The position numbers and the translations under genes are program-made. The notes beneath the pieces are model-generated. The model worked only from the letters and a program-made list of their open reading frames with translations, made no database searches and was not told where the DNA came from. From assembly GCA_002293505.1 (NCBI GenBank), contig DBDI01000015.1, positions 1 through 5,773 of the forward strand: 5,773 nt of DNA. The letters run 5' to 3'. Each line of letters opens with the position of its first letter. The first letter of the stretch is position 1. Origin of the DNA: Alistipes sp. UBA936 (GTDB taxonomy: Bacteria; Bacteroidota; Bacteroidia; Bacteroidales; Rikenellaceae). Shown here piece after piece: positions 1 through 5,211 of the stretch.

Positions 1-536
1 CCCGCCGCACCAGCCGACCCGGTGATGACCACCCTCCACCCGACCTCGCCGCGTGAGGCCACCACGAACGAAACCGCATCGCCCGGTCGGACGGAGATCT
101 CGGAGTTTGAAACCACCCCACCGAGCTTCATAGTCGCCACGGCCCGGCCCGTCACCGAGTCCTCGTAGACATACACGAACACAGGACGTCCGACCACCAC
201 GCCCCCCTGCTGGTTGCGGTTCGGCAGGAACAAGTGCTTGGCCATCAAGCCCCAATCGAGGAACGCCCCGTGGTCGGTGCGGTCGACGACCTTCAGCGCC
301 GCGAACCCTCCCACGGTCACCAACGGGGTCTCGGTCGTGGCAACCAGCCGATCTTCCGAATCGTGGTAGACGAACACACGCTTCTCGTCGCCCGGCTTGT
401 CGGCCATCGACACGAACCGGTTGGGCAACAAAACCTCCGCGGCCCCATCCTCGAGGCCCGCAGCTTCGGTCAAATAAAGTCCCGGCGTTGCGATTCGCCC
501 TACTCGCAAATTGTGGTACCGTCCTGCTGAAATCAT
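1..536 (-). CDS. cvfB: CvfB/YitL-like S1 RNA-binding protein (N-terminal 178 residues; 3' end outside window)
   Basis: Translating the minus strand from the ATG at 536-534 gives an open frame to the window edge, so only the N-terminal 178 residues are seen. It begins MISAGRYHNLRVGR, the usual start of this family. It shows two consecutive S1-like OB-fold units: about residues 1-68 (LLPNRFV, then VFVYHDSEDRLVATT) and 72-137 (GGFAALKVVDRTDHGAFLDWG, then VFVYVYEDSVTGRAVAT). Part of a third unit follows. Family members usually have three S1 domains and a C-terminal winged helix and bind RNA in the cytosol; the precise role in Bacteroidetes is unknown to me. An in-frame ATG at 593 would add 19 residues without family resemblance and would run into the divergent transporter gene, so 536 is preferred. 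The small reading frame on the plus strand at 234-530 is a shadow of this gene. Confidence 0.88.
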   Translation of the reverse strand, partial: MISAGRYHNLRVGRIATPGLYLTEAAGLEDGAAEVLLPNRFVSMADKPGDEKRVFVYHDSEDRLVATTETPLVTVGGFAALKVVDRTDHGAFLDWGLMAKHLFLPNRNQQGGVVVGRPVFVYVYEDSVTGRAVATMKLGGVVSNSEISVRPGDAVSFVVASRGEVGWRVVITGSAGAA

Positions 537-568
537 TTTGCAAATGTACGGTTTTTTTACTACTTTTG
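537..568 (+). promoter_or_regulatory. Bacteroidetes-type promoter of the TSUP transporter gene
   Basis: TTTG at 537-540, a 20-nt spacer, then TACTTTTG at 561-568 match both elements of the Bacteroidetes housekeeping promoter (-33 TTTG, -7 TAnnTTTG). The expected transcription start is about 572, leaving roughly 8 nt before the ATG at 580. The promoter lies back to back with the start of the divergent CvfB-like gene and overlaps its candidate -7 box. Confidence 0.7.
541..548 (-). promoter_or_regulatory. Candidate -7 box of the CvfB-like gene
   Basis: The minus strand reads TACATTTG here, an exact match to the Bacteroidetes -7 consensus TAnnTTTG, only 4 nt before the ATG at 536. No TTTG is seen at the usual -33 distance, so the call is tentative. 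If used, transcription would start at or within a base or two of the start codon. Confidence 0.4.
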
Positions 569-579
569 TGCTCCTTCCT

Positions 580-1359
580 ATGTCGCTGACCATCGTTCTC
601 ATACTTCTCGGCTCGGGCCTGCTGGTGGGTTTCATCAACACTCTGGCGGGTGGTGGTAGCGCCATTTCGCTCACTATCTTTATGGCCCTCGGGCTGCCTG
701 TCCAGATGGCCAACGGTACGAACCGTGTGGCGATCCTGATGCAAAACCTGTCGTCCACAGCTACTTTCACCCGCAAACGGATGATCGACTGGGGGGAGGG
801 ACTGCGGCTCGGGGTGCCGACCATTGCCGGGACGATCCTCGGGGCCCAGATAGCCGCAACGATCTCCGCCGCGGTATTTCAGGTCTGTCTCGCTGTGGTG
901 ATGGTTTTGGTGTTGATTTTTACGGTTTTCGGCGGGAAGTTGCACAAGCGCCCCGGGGGGGAGGTGCGGCGTATCGGGTTGTTGCACTACATTGCTTTTG
1001 CGGCCGTTGGGGTTTATAGCGGCTACATCTTCGTCGGCACGGGGTACATTATTCTTATGTGTACGATGGGGCTGCTGGGGATGAACATTGTTCGCAGTAA
1101 CGTGCTAAAGAACTTCGTAATCCTGCTTGCGATCCCGTTCTCGCTGGCTGTTTTCGTCTGGAACGGCGACGTGAGTTGGGGTTTCGGGCTCGTCCACGGG
1201 GTTGGCAATATGATCGGGGCTTTCCTTGCGTCGCATTACGCGATCGGTTGGGGGACGAGGTTCCTTCGTTGGTTCGTCGTGGTTGTGGTTCTGTTCTGCC
1301 TGGCCGATGTTGTTGGCCTGATCTCGATCCGCGAGGCGGTGCTGGGGCTTATCGGGTAA
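580..1359 (+). CDS. TauE/SafE (TSUP) family membrane transporter
   Basis: The product has 259 residues and is almost entirely hydrophobic, with the two-fold repeated architecture of the TSUP family (TauE/SafE, usually about 250 residues). Repeat one carries the signature VGFINTLAGGGS followed by LGLPVQMANGTNRVAILMQN (about residues 12-55). Repeat two carries GVYSGYIFVGTGYIIL and MNIVRSNVLKNFV in the second half. Roughly eight membrane segments are visible. Family members move anions such as sulfite, sulfoacetate or other organosulfur or carboxylate compounds across the inner membrane; the substrate cannot be read from the sequence. The frame is open upstream (TTG at 511, ATG at 544), but the promoter -7 box ends at 568 and family members start right at the first membrane helix, so ATG 580 is chosen. 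No Shine-Dalgarno sequence is present, as is normal for Bacteroidetes. Confidence 0.9.
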   Translation: MSLTIVLILLGSGLLVGFINTLAGGGSAISLTIFMALGLPVQMANGTNRVAILMQNLSSTATFTRKRMIDWGEGLRLGVPTIAGTILGAQIAATISAAVFQVCLAVVMVLVLIFTVFGGKLHKRPGGEVRRIGLLHYIAFAAVGVYSGYIFVGTGYIILMCTMGLLGMNIVRSNVLKNFVILLAIPFSLAVFVWNGDVSWGFGLVHGVGNMIGAFLASHYAIGWGTRFLRWFVVVVVLFCLADVVGLISIREAVLGLIG

Positions 1360-1387
1360 AAATTGTCAGAGTCAGTCTCTGGTTTTT
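1360..1387 (+). terminator. Small, probably bidirectional terminator between convergent genes
   Basis: CAGAG (1367-1371) and CTCTG (1377-1381) form a 5-bp stem with a TCAGT loop, followed by GTTTTT on the plus strand. On the minus strand the same stem is followed after 4 nt by TTTTT (1362-1358). It directly follows the transporter stop codon and contains the last codons of the minus-strand gene ending at 1372. The stem is short, so efficiency may be modest. Confidence 0.6.
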
Positions 1388-2496
1388 AGGCGGTATTTGC
1401 AGTTGATGTGTAGATAGCTGAATATTAAAAATAAAATCACGATTCCCAGTAAAGCTACCCAGATCACTACCCAGTGGTTTTGAAAACTTTTCTCTTCAGG
1501 AAGGAACATTGCTCCTCCGAAAATAAGCGCCAAAAGAACACCGCCTAATCCAAGTAGGATACTGATTTTCCCTGCCTTTTCGCCCTGGTCCAGAGCCTGT
1601 CGGGTAAGCCCTATTTGGCGCTGAATCTGCTGACTTACTCGGTTCTGATTTCTGAACTTGATATTTTCGATATAACGGATCGAATTACGGATGTTAAGAA
1701 TCCCTTGTCGACACTCCGTCTTAAACGAAGTCAGCGGAGAAGGAACGGTGGGGTGAAATGAACCGTTATATTTGGAACAGAGCAGTGTTTTACAGTAGGT
1801 GTATTCTATGAGAGCATTCTCGCACAATTTGTTGACTTCCAGACATAGATCGGGAATATATTTATCCCACTGATTATTGATTGCCGTTTGGATAATCTTC
1901 TTGTTTTTCGAGGACAGTTTCGGATGTTGTTTGAGATAATTCTCAAACAACTTTATTTTTTCTTCACTGTTTTGTGCCAGATAGTTCAGGTGCGAGATGT
2001 CTTCTGCATAATCTTTGAAAATTTCACAATAGTCGGTTAGATAACTTGTTAGAAACTGATTGTCGATAGCATTAAGAGGTAGCGGAGTGTCTGTCACCAC
2101 TGCCCACAGTGCGGCATCTCTGGTCTTTTCTCCCCGATTCGCTTCGTGCTCGTGGTAAAAATCCTTGGCTAGATGATATACATCGCGACGCAAAACAGTC
2201 TTGAATTTATCGTAGAGCCCCACAGGGATCGGATCGGTATCAAATCGATACTGAACAAACCCGTTCCGACGATTCGAAGTCTTCTCTAAAACAACCGTGA
2301 ATGGAGTTGAAGCCGACTTCGAATCAAATTCCGATGTCACTATAAGATTTTCGCTGGCGTCGCGGACTATATGCAACGTATACGTTATACCTCTGTCTGA
2401 AATAACCCGTGAGAGGCGGTGGCCTTCAAGGTAAAAACATTCCAATTCCTTATGGTATATGGTGGGATACCAAAAGGTACAATATTTATGAGCCAT
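1372..2496 (-). CDS. Unrecognised 374-aa protein with two C-terminal transmembrane helices
   Basis: I do not recognise this family. Residues 1-115 look like a mixed, beta-rich domain (GITYTLHIVRDASENLIVTSEF; TPFTVVLEKT). Residues 140-300 are charged and mainly helical, with a likely coiled stretch around 283-310 rich in Q and R. Two membrane helices follow at about 311-331 and 342-363, joined by a short polar loop (PEEKSFQNH), with a basic tail (KYRLKTRD). The likely topology is a large cytosolic N-terminal part anchored by a hairpin of two helices. A helical stalk plus two C-terminal helices resembles CorA-type channels in layout, but no GMN motif is present. No signal peptide or catalytic motif is evident. 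The gene starts 14 nt after the stop of the small upstream gene, so the two are probably co-transcribed. Base composition is about 42% GC by eye against about 60% or more in the flanks, suggesting horizontal acquisition. Confidence 0.85.
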   Translation of the reverse strand: MAHKYCTFWYPTIYHKELECFYLEGHRLSRVISDRGITYTLHIVRDASENLIVTSEFDSKSASTPFTVVLEKTSNRRNGFVQYRFDTDPIPVGLYDKFKTVLRRDVYHLAKDFYHEHEANRGEKTRDAALWAVVTDTPLPLNAIDNQFLTSYLTDYCEIFKDYAEDISHLNYLAQNSEEKIKLFENYLKQHPKLSSKNKKIIQTAINNQWDKYIPDLCLEVNKLCENALIEYTYCKTLLCSKYNGSFHPTVPSPLTSFKTECRQGILNIRNSIRYIENIKFRNQNRVSQQIQRQIGLTRQALDQGEKAGKISILLGLGGVLLALIFGGAMFLPEEKSFQNHWVVIWVALLGIVILFLIFSYLHINCKYRLKTRD

Positions 2497-2510
2497 AAGA
2501 AAAAAGGCGG

Positions 2511-2801
2511 TTACGCTATGCCGTAGCGAACAAGAAGGTCATCGAGCTCTCGCTCTTTATCAAGGAATTTTCTGTATGCTTTAATTTGGGACTCCCCAAA
2601 ATCCGTGATCTGCCACCGTTCGTTCCAGTTCCCGTCCATACCGGCTTGAACGTATCCAATGCGGCAGAACTCTTCGAACAGTTTTGGGGTAATTTCAGAT
2701 TCAATATCGCTTTTCGTGCCATCTTTATGATTACTAAGGTACTCGTAAGCCTCCACGCGCTTCTTGAGCGCGTGATTCTGGATGTTGTCTAAGCGTATCA
2801 T
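2511..2801 (-). CDS. Small winged-helix-like hypothetical protein, first gene of the AT-rich cassette
   Basis: The 96-residue product starts MIRLDNIQNHALKKR. Helices at about 8-23 and 38-50 are followed by the segment GYV...ERWQITDFGESQI (about 49-73) and a charged C-terminal helix (74-92). The arrangement of helix, helix and then a short hairpin ending in 'ITDFG' looks like a winged helix-turn-helix, as in small regulators and adaptor proteins, but this is pattern reading and not a family match. The start ATG at 2801 is the only sensible one. No Shine-Dalgarno sequence is present; an AT-rich stretch precedes it. It lies immediately upstream of the two-helix membrane-protein gene (14-nt gap) and downstream of a good promoter at 2930-2899. 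It may regulate that cassette, or act with the membrane protein as a partner. Composition is AT-rich like its neighbour. Confidence 0.8.
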   Translation of the reverse strand: MIRLDNIQNHALKKRVEAYEYLSNHKDGTKSDIESEITPKLFEEFCRIGYVQAGMDGNWNERWQITDFGESQIKAYRKFLDKERELDDLLVRYGIA

Positions 2802-2841
2802 AATCTTTATTACTTTTATCGGTTTCCACCGCTAATCATCA

Positions 2842-2876
2842 AATTCCCTGCCAAAAACTTGGCCAGCTGGGGAATT
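2842..2876 (-). promoter_or_regulatory. Hairpin in the 5' leader of the AT-rich cassette
   Basis: AATTCCC (2842-2848) and GGGAATT (2870-2876) are a perfect 7-bp inverted repeat. Inside it GCCAA (2850-2854) and TTGGC (2859-2863) form a second stem. The element lies between the predicted transcription start (about 2895) and the ATG at 2801. No T-run follows on either strand, so it is not an ordinary terminator. It could be a leader RNA structure or an operator for the small HTH-like protein. Confidence 0.55.
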
Positions 2877-2898
2877 GCCATAACAGCACCTATGGCGG

Positions 2899-2930
2899 CA
2901 AAGATAATAAACTTCTAATGAAAAACCAAA
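2899..2930 (-). promoter_or_regulatory. Bacteroidetes-type promoter of the two-gene cassette
   Basis: On the minus strand TTTG (2930-2927), a 20-nt spacer and TATCTTTG (2906-2899) match both promoter elements exactly. The expected start is about 2895, giving a leader of roughly 94 nt before the ATG at 2801. It lies just after the cysQ stop codon, so the cassette has its own transcription signal and does not depend on readthrough from cysQ. No terminator with a T-run is visible after cysQ, so readthrough may add to it. Confidence 0.7.
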
Positions 2931-2950
2931 TTTTTAACTACTTTTCTTGC

Positions 2951-3817
2951 TTAAGATTCCTGAAAACTCCCGCTCCGACAGACGAACCACGGATTCAGCA
3001 GCGACTCCTTGTTGTATGCGAATTTTTCCAGCTCCGGTAGCGATGATGTCGTGCCGCCCGTCTCTGATAGTATGACTTCTCCCGCGGCGGTGTCCCATTC
3101 GTAGGTCGGCGAGGCGCGAACGTAACAATCCACGGCCCCCTCGGCCAGCAACCCGAACTTATACGACGAGCCCTGCTCTATCACGACCGCTCCCGGGAAT
3201 CGGGCCTGAATCTCGGCAACATAAGCGGTGGTTTCGGGCGACGGGTGCGACCGCGAAACGGCGATTCGCAACGGCGACCCGACCTCGGTAGACAGTGGCA
3301 AACGCGAAGCCCCCTCGAAGACATCCCTCCACGAAAGCCCTCCGGCCGCGGCATCGGGCGCAACCCCCGAGCGGACGAATGAGCCGTGGCCCTTTTCACA
3401 CACATAGATCTTTTGCAGCACAGGCACGAAGATGATCCCAACCACGGGCCTGTGGTCGACCATCAGCGCGATGTTAACCGTGAATTCGCCCGTGCCTTTG
3501 ATGTACTCGCGCGTGCCATCCAGCGGATCCACCAGCCAGAACATCTCCCAGTCCCGCCGCTCGTCGAACCTCATCTCGCGCCCCTCCTCGCTCAGTACCG
3601 GCACCCTCATAGGCCCCAGCCACTCGCGGATCGCACGATGGGCTGCCCGATCGGCTTCGGTTATGGGGCTCAGGTCGCGCTTCAGGTCCACGTCCAGCGC
3701 CTTGTCTCGTCGGCCGTAGTGTTCCATAATCGCCGCTCCGCCCCTCAACGCAGCCTCGTATGCCCTCGGAATCAGCAACTCTCGCTGGGCCCCGGTCAGG
3801 TATTTTCCATCTTCCAT
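2951..3817 (-). CDS. cysQ: 3'(2'),5'-bisphosphate nucleotidase CysQ (inositol monophosphatase superfamily)
   Basis: The 288-residue product belongs to the Mg2+-dependent, lithium-sensitive phosphatase superfamily. Visible motifs are SPITEAD (50-56), LSEEG (75-79), DPLDGT (97-102, metal ligands and catalytic site) and YEWDTAAGE (239-247, the C-terminal metal-binding Asp). The C-terminal YNKESLLNPWFV is typical of CysQ. The enzyme dephosphorylates 3'-phosphoadenosine 5'-phosphate to AMP, clearing the by-product of sulfate assimilation and sulfotransfer in the cytosol. It is slightly longer than the E. coli protein (about 246 residues), partly through an insertion at about 152-175. The frame stays open upstream to 4165, across rplU, but the ATG at 3817 fits both the family start and the promoter just before it. 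An in-frame ATG at 3847 would place the -7 box inside the gene. Confidence 0.92.
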   Translation of the reverse strand: MEDGKYLTGAQRELLIPRAYEAALRGGAAIMEHYGRRDKALDVDLKRDLSPITEADRAAHRAIREWLGPMRVPVLSEEGREMRFDERRDWEMFWLVDPLDGTREYIKGTGEFTVNIALMVDHRPVVGIIFVPVLQKIYVCEKGHGSFVRSGVAPDAAAGGLSWRDVFEGASRLPLSTEVGSPLRIAVSRSHPSPETTAYVAEIQARFPGAVVIEQGSSYKFGLLAEGAVDCYVRASPTYEWDTAAGEVILSETGGTTSSLPELEKFAYNKESLLNPWFVCRSGSFQES

Positions 3818-3822
3818 ATCCC

Positions 3823-3853
3823 CAAAAATAGAAAAAATTTTGCACATACCAAA
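3823..3853 (-). promoter_or_regulatory. Promoter of cysQ, giving a nearly leaderless mRNA
   Basis: On the minus strand TTTG (3853-3850), a 19-nt spacer and TATTTTTG (3830-3823) match the Bacteroidetes promoter. Only 5 nt (GGGAT) separate the -7 box from the ATG at 3817, so the transcript would carry about 0-3 nt of leader. It is interleaved with the rplU promoter on the other strand. Confidence 0.7.
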
Positions 3854-3869
3854 ATTTGTCTTACATTTG
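3839..3869 (+). promoter_or_regulatory. Promoter of the rplU-rpmA operon
   Basis: TTTG (3839-3842), a 19-nt spacer and TACATTTG (3862-3869) match the -33 and -7 elements of Bacteroidetes promoters. The predicted start is about 3873, leaving a leader of about 20 nt, too short for an elaborate autoregulatory leader. The footprint overlaps the divergent cysQ promoter. Confidence 0.75.
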
Positions 3870-3892
3870 CACCCCAATTGTGTATCAACACT

Positions 3893-4204
3893 ATGTATGT
3901 AATCGTAGAAATAGCAGGACAACAGTTTAAGGCTGAGAAGGGAAGGAAGCTCTATGTAAACCGTCTGGAGGGTGCCGAAGGCGCCCCCGTGAGCTTCGAC
4001 CGGGTACTGCTGACAGACAACGACGGTCAGGTTAAGGTGGGCGCACCTGTGGTTCAAGGCGCTCGCGTGGAGGCTAAAATCCTCAAACACCTCAAGGATG
4101 ACAAAGTCCTTGTATTCAAGAAGAAACGCCGCAAAGGCTACCAAAAACTCAACGGCCACAGACAATGTCTGACACAGGTCGAGATCGTTAACTTAGTCGC
4201 GTAA
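3893..4204 (+). CDS. rplU: 50S ribosomal protein L21
   Basis: The 103-residue product is the normal length for bL21 and aligns by eye over its whole length. The N-terminus is MYVIVEIAGQQFKAEKGRKLYV, followed by VLLTDNDGQVKVGAPVV in the middle. The C-terminal rRNA-binding signature is KKKRRKGYQKLNGHRQ (76-91). L21 binds 23S rRNA in the large subunit. The frame is open far upstream (to 3386) because it runs antisense to the GC-rich cysQ gene. The ATG at 3893 is chosen because it gives the family start and follows the promoter by 23 nt. It is followed after 13 nt by rpmA, the standard bacterial L21-L27 operon. Confidence 0.97.
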   Translation: MYVIVEIAGQQFKAEKGRKLYVNRLEGAEGAPVSFDRVLLTDNDGQVKVGAPVVQGARVEAKILKHLKDDKVLVFKKKRRKGYQKLNGHRQCLTQVEIVNLVA

Positions 4205-4210
4205 GGAGGA
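4203..4210 (+). promoter_or_regulatory. Strong Shine-Dalgarno sequence of rpmA
   Basis: AAGGAGGA overlaps the rplU stop codon and lies 7 nt before the ATG at 4218. It is the only clear Shine-Dalgarno at a proper distance from a start codon in this window, where other genes follow the Bacteroidetes habit of lacking one. It confirms the rpmA start. Confidence 0.75.
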
Positions 4211-4217
4211 AGAGAGA

Positions 4218-4478
4218 ATGGCACACAAAAAAGGAGTCGGCTCGTCCAAGAACGGCCGCGAAAGCGAAAGCAAACGCCTCGGTGTCAAACTGTTCGGTGG
4301 ACAGTTCGCCAAGGCCGGTAACATCATAGTCCGCCAACGTGGTACCGTCCACAACCCGGGCGAAAACGTCGGAATGGGCCGCGACCACACTCTGTTCGCA
4401 CTGGTCGACGGAACAGTCGGATTCGTCAAAAAATCAGCCGGCAAATCCTACGTCAGCGTATCCCCTCTCGCGGAGTAA
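4218..4478 (+). CDS. rpmA: 50S ribosomal protein L27
   Basis: The 86-residue product is a full-length bL27: MAHKKGVGSSKNGRESESKR at the N-terminus, LGVKLFGGQF (21-30), AGNIIVRQRGT (33-43) and HNPGENVGMGRDHTLFAL (45-62). The N-terminal tail reaches the peptidyl-transferase centre in the ribosome. There is no extra cleaved N-terminal leader of the kind found in some Firmicutes: the protein starts directly with MAHKKG. It is translated from a strong Shine-Dalgarno sequence overlapping the rplU stop codon, so it is coupled to L21. A terminator follows after 25 nt. Confidence 0.98.
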   Translation: MAHKKGVGSSKNGRESESKRLGVKLFGGQFAKAGNIIVRQRGTVHNPGENVGMGRDHTLFALVDGTVGFVKKSAGKSYVSVSPLAE

Positions 4479-4503
4479 GGGGCTGAACGAGGGGCGCACA
4501 CCT

Positions 4504-4555
4504 AACGCCGCGATGTGTAACCCGGACTAGGGCTGCGCAACGTGGCGTTTTTTTT
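4504..4555 (+). terminator. Rho-independent terminator after rpmA
   Basis: AACGCCGCG (4504-4512) pairs with CGTGGCGTT (4541-4549), with one G-U pair. The stem continues inward as TGTGTA (4514-4519) with TGCGCA (4534-4539) and CCC with GGG (4521-4523, 4530-4532). T8 follows at 4548-4555. It is an unusually long stem for a terminator. It should strongly reduce readthrough from the ribosomal operon into the DUF5606 gene 14 nt downstream. Confidence 0.88.
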
Positions 4556-4569
4556 GAAACTATTCGTTT

Positions 4570-4956
4570 ATGGAATTGAAAGAAATTTTGGCCGTCGCCG
4601 GACAACCCGGACTGTGGCGGTTCGTTGCCCAGGGTACCCGCGGAGTGATCGTCGAGAGCCTCACTGAGGGTCGCCGTATGGTCGTTCCCGCCAACGCCCG
4701 CGTAAGCGGTATGACAGACATCACCGTATTCACCACCGGCGAGGATCGCCCTCTGAGTGAGATATTTGCGGCTCTTTTCGCTGCTCTCGACGGCGCACCT
4801 TCCGTCGGCCACAAGGAGCCCGAGTCTGCTATCACTGCCGCCTTCGCTGCCGCTGTTCCCGACTACGACCCCGACCGCGTCCACACCTCCGATATGCGCA
4901 AAATCATCCAGTGGTACAACCTGCTGGTCGCCGCCGGGTATAACCCCGCCGAGTAG
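4570..4956 (+). CDS. DUF5606 family protein
   Basis: The 128-residue product matches the DUF5606 pattern as I know it from Bacteroidetes. It starts MELKEILAVAGQPGLWRFVAQ, followed by GVIVESLTEGRRMVVPANARVSG (25-47), ITVFTTGEDRPLSEIF (51-66) and a C-terminal DYDPDRVHTSDMRKIIQWYN (98-117). The function is unknown. It is a soluble protein with no signal peptide or membrane segment. The N-terminal half looks like a small beta-barrel-like domain and the C-terminus is helical; this is inference. It sits directly after the rpmA terminator and has no convincing promoter of its own, so it may depend on readthrough. A terminator follows its stop codon. Confidence 0.88.
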   Translation: MELKEILAVAGQPGLWRFVAQGTRGVIVESLTEGRRMVVPANARVSGMTDITVFTTGEDRPLSEIFAALFAALDGAPSVGHKEPESAITAAFAAAVPDYDPDRVHTSDMRKIIQWYNLLVAAGYNPAE

Positions 4957-4966
4957 TTTTTGTGTG

Positions 4967-4993
4967 AAAAACCGCGCTCGGGCGTGGCTTTTT
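4967..4993 (+). terminator. Rho-independent terminator after the DUF5606 gene
   Basis: CCGCGC (4972-4977) pairs with GCGTGG (4982-4987) around a 4-nt loop. A5 upstream can pair with T5 downstream (4989-4993) with one bulged C. The T-tract makes it a good plus-strand terminator, 10 nt after the stop codon. Confidence 0.82.
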
Positions 4994-5006
4994 AGAAAAC
5001 TTTTTA

Positions 5007-5014
5007 TATTTTTG
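5007..5014 (+). promoter_or_regulatory. -7 box of the structured RNA gene
   Basis: TATTTTTG matches TAnnTTTG exactly. No clear TTTG occurs at the -33 distance (GTGG at 4984-4987 is the nearest resemblance). The predicted start is about 5018, just before the long rod-shaped RNA. Confidence 0.55.
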
Positions 5015-5017
5015 TAC

Positions 5018-5211
5018 CAGTTTTAAGAGTAACAATTTTTTGCTCGACTAACGAACTTGAGACCGTCTTTTCGAAGACGGGTTTGAACCTCGGGAAAAGA
5101 TTGCGAACTCGAAGTACGTTATAGTATTCTGCTATAACGGCTTCGGGCGTAGTACAATCTTTCGAGGTGAGGTTCTCAAGACCTGTTAGTCGGAGATTTG
5201 GTGACTGCGCC
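5018..5211 (+). ncRNA. Long rod-shaped structured RNA, candidate 6S RNA / Bacteroidales-1-type RNA
   Basis: No reading frame fits here, but the sequence folds into one long imperfect hairpin. CGACTAAC (5045-5052) pairs with GTTAGTCG (5185-5192), and CTTGAGA (5056-5062) with TCTCAAG (5174-5180). Next come CC with GG, then a large asymmetric bubble holding a UUCG-capped mini-hairpin GTCTT/AAGAC (5065-5078). Above it CCTCG (5088-5092) pairs with CGAGG (5163-5167), AAAGATTG (5096-5103) with CAATCTTT (5155-5162), CTCGAAG (5108-5114) with CTTCGGG (5141-5147), and GTTATAG (5118-5124) with CTATAAC (5132-5138). A roughly 190-nt rod with a closing stem, a central bubble and an apical hairpin is the layout of 6S RNA, which binds RNA polymerase. 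The promoter just upstream and the length agree. Identity as 6S or as the Bacteroidales-1 motif is inference; the existence of a structured RNA is well supported. The 3' end is uncertain (about 5195-5218, or processed from a longer transcript). Confidence 0.6.

Noticed and set aside
234..530. 98-residue plus-strand frame at the left end
   Set aside because: The minus strand encodes a recognisable S1-domain protein over the whole interval; the plus frame is a GC-rich shadow.
1372..2930. CRISPR repeats, transposase remnants or terminal repeats bounding the AT-rich cassette
   Set aside because: No regularly spaced repeats, no transposase or integrase fragments and no matching direct or inverted ends were found by eye.
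3386..3892. Long plus-strand open frame running into rplU
   Set aside because: It lies antisense to cysQ, whose family motifs are clear. L21 proteins start at the ATG at 3893, right after the promoter.
3818..4165. Upstream extension of the cysQ frame across rplU
   Set aside because: It is antisense to L21, lacks family similarity and would place the cysQ promoter inside the gene.
4453..4884. 143-residue minus-strand frame antisense to the DUF5606 gene
   Set aside because: The plus strand carries the recognisable DUF5606 pattern, and the antisense frame crosses the rpmA terminator.
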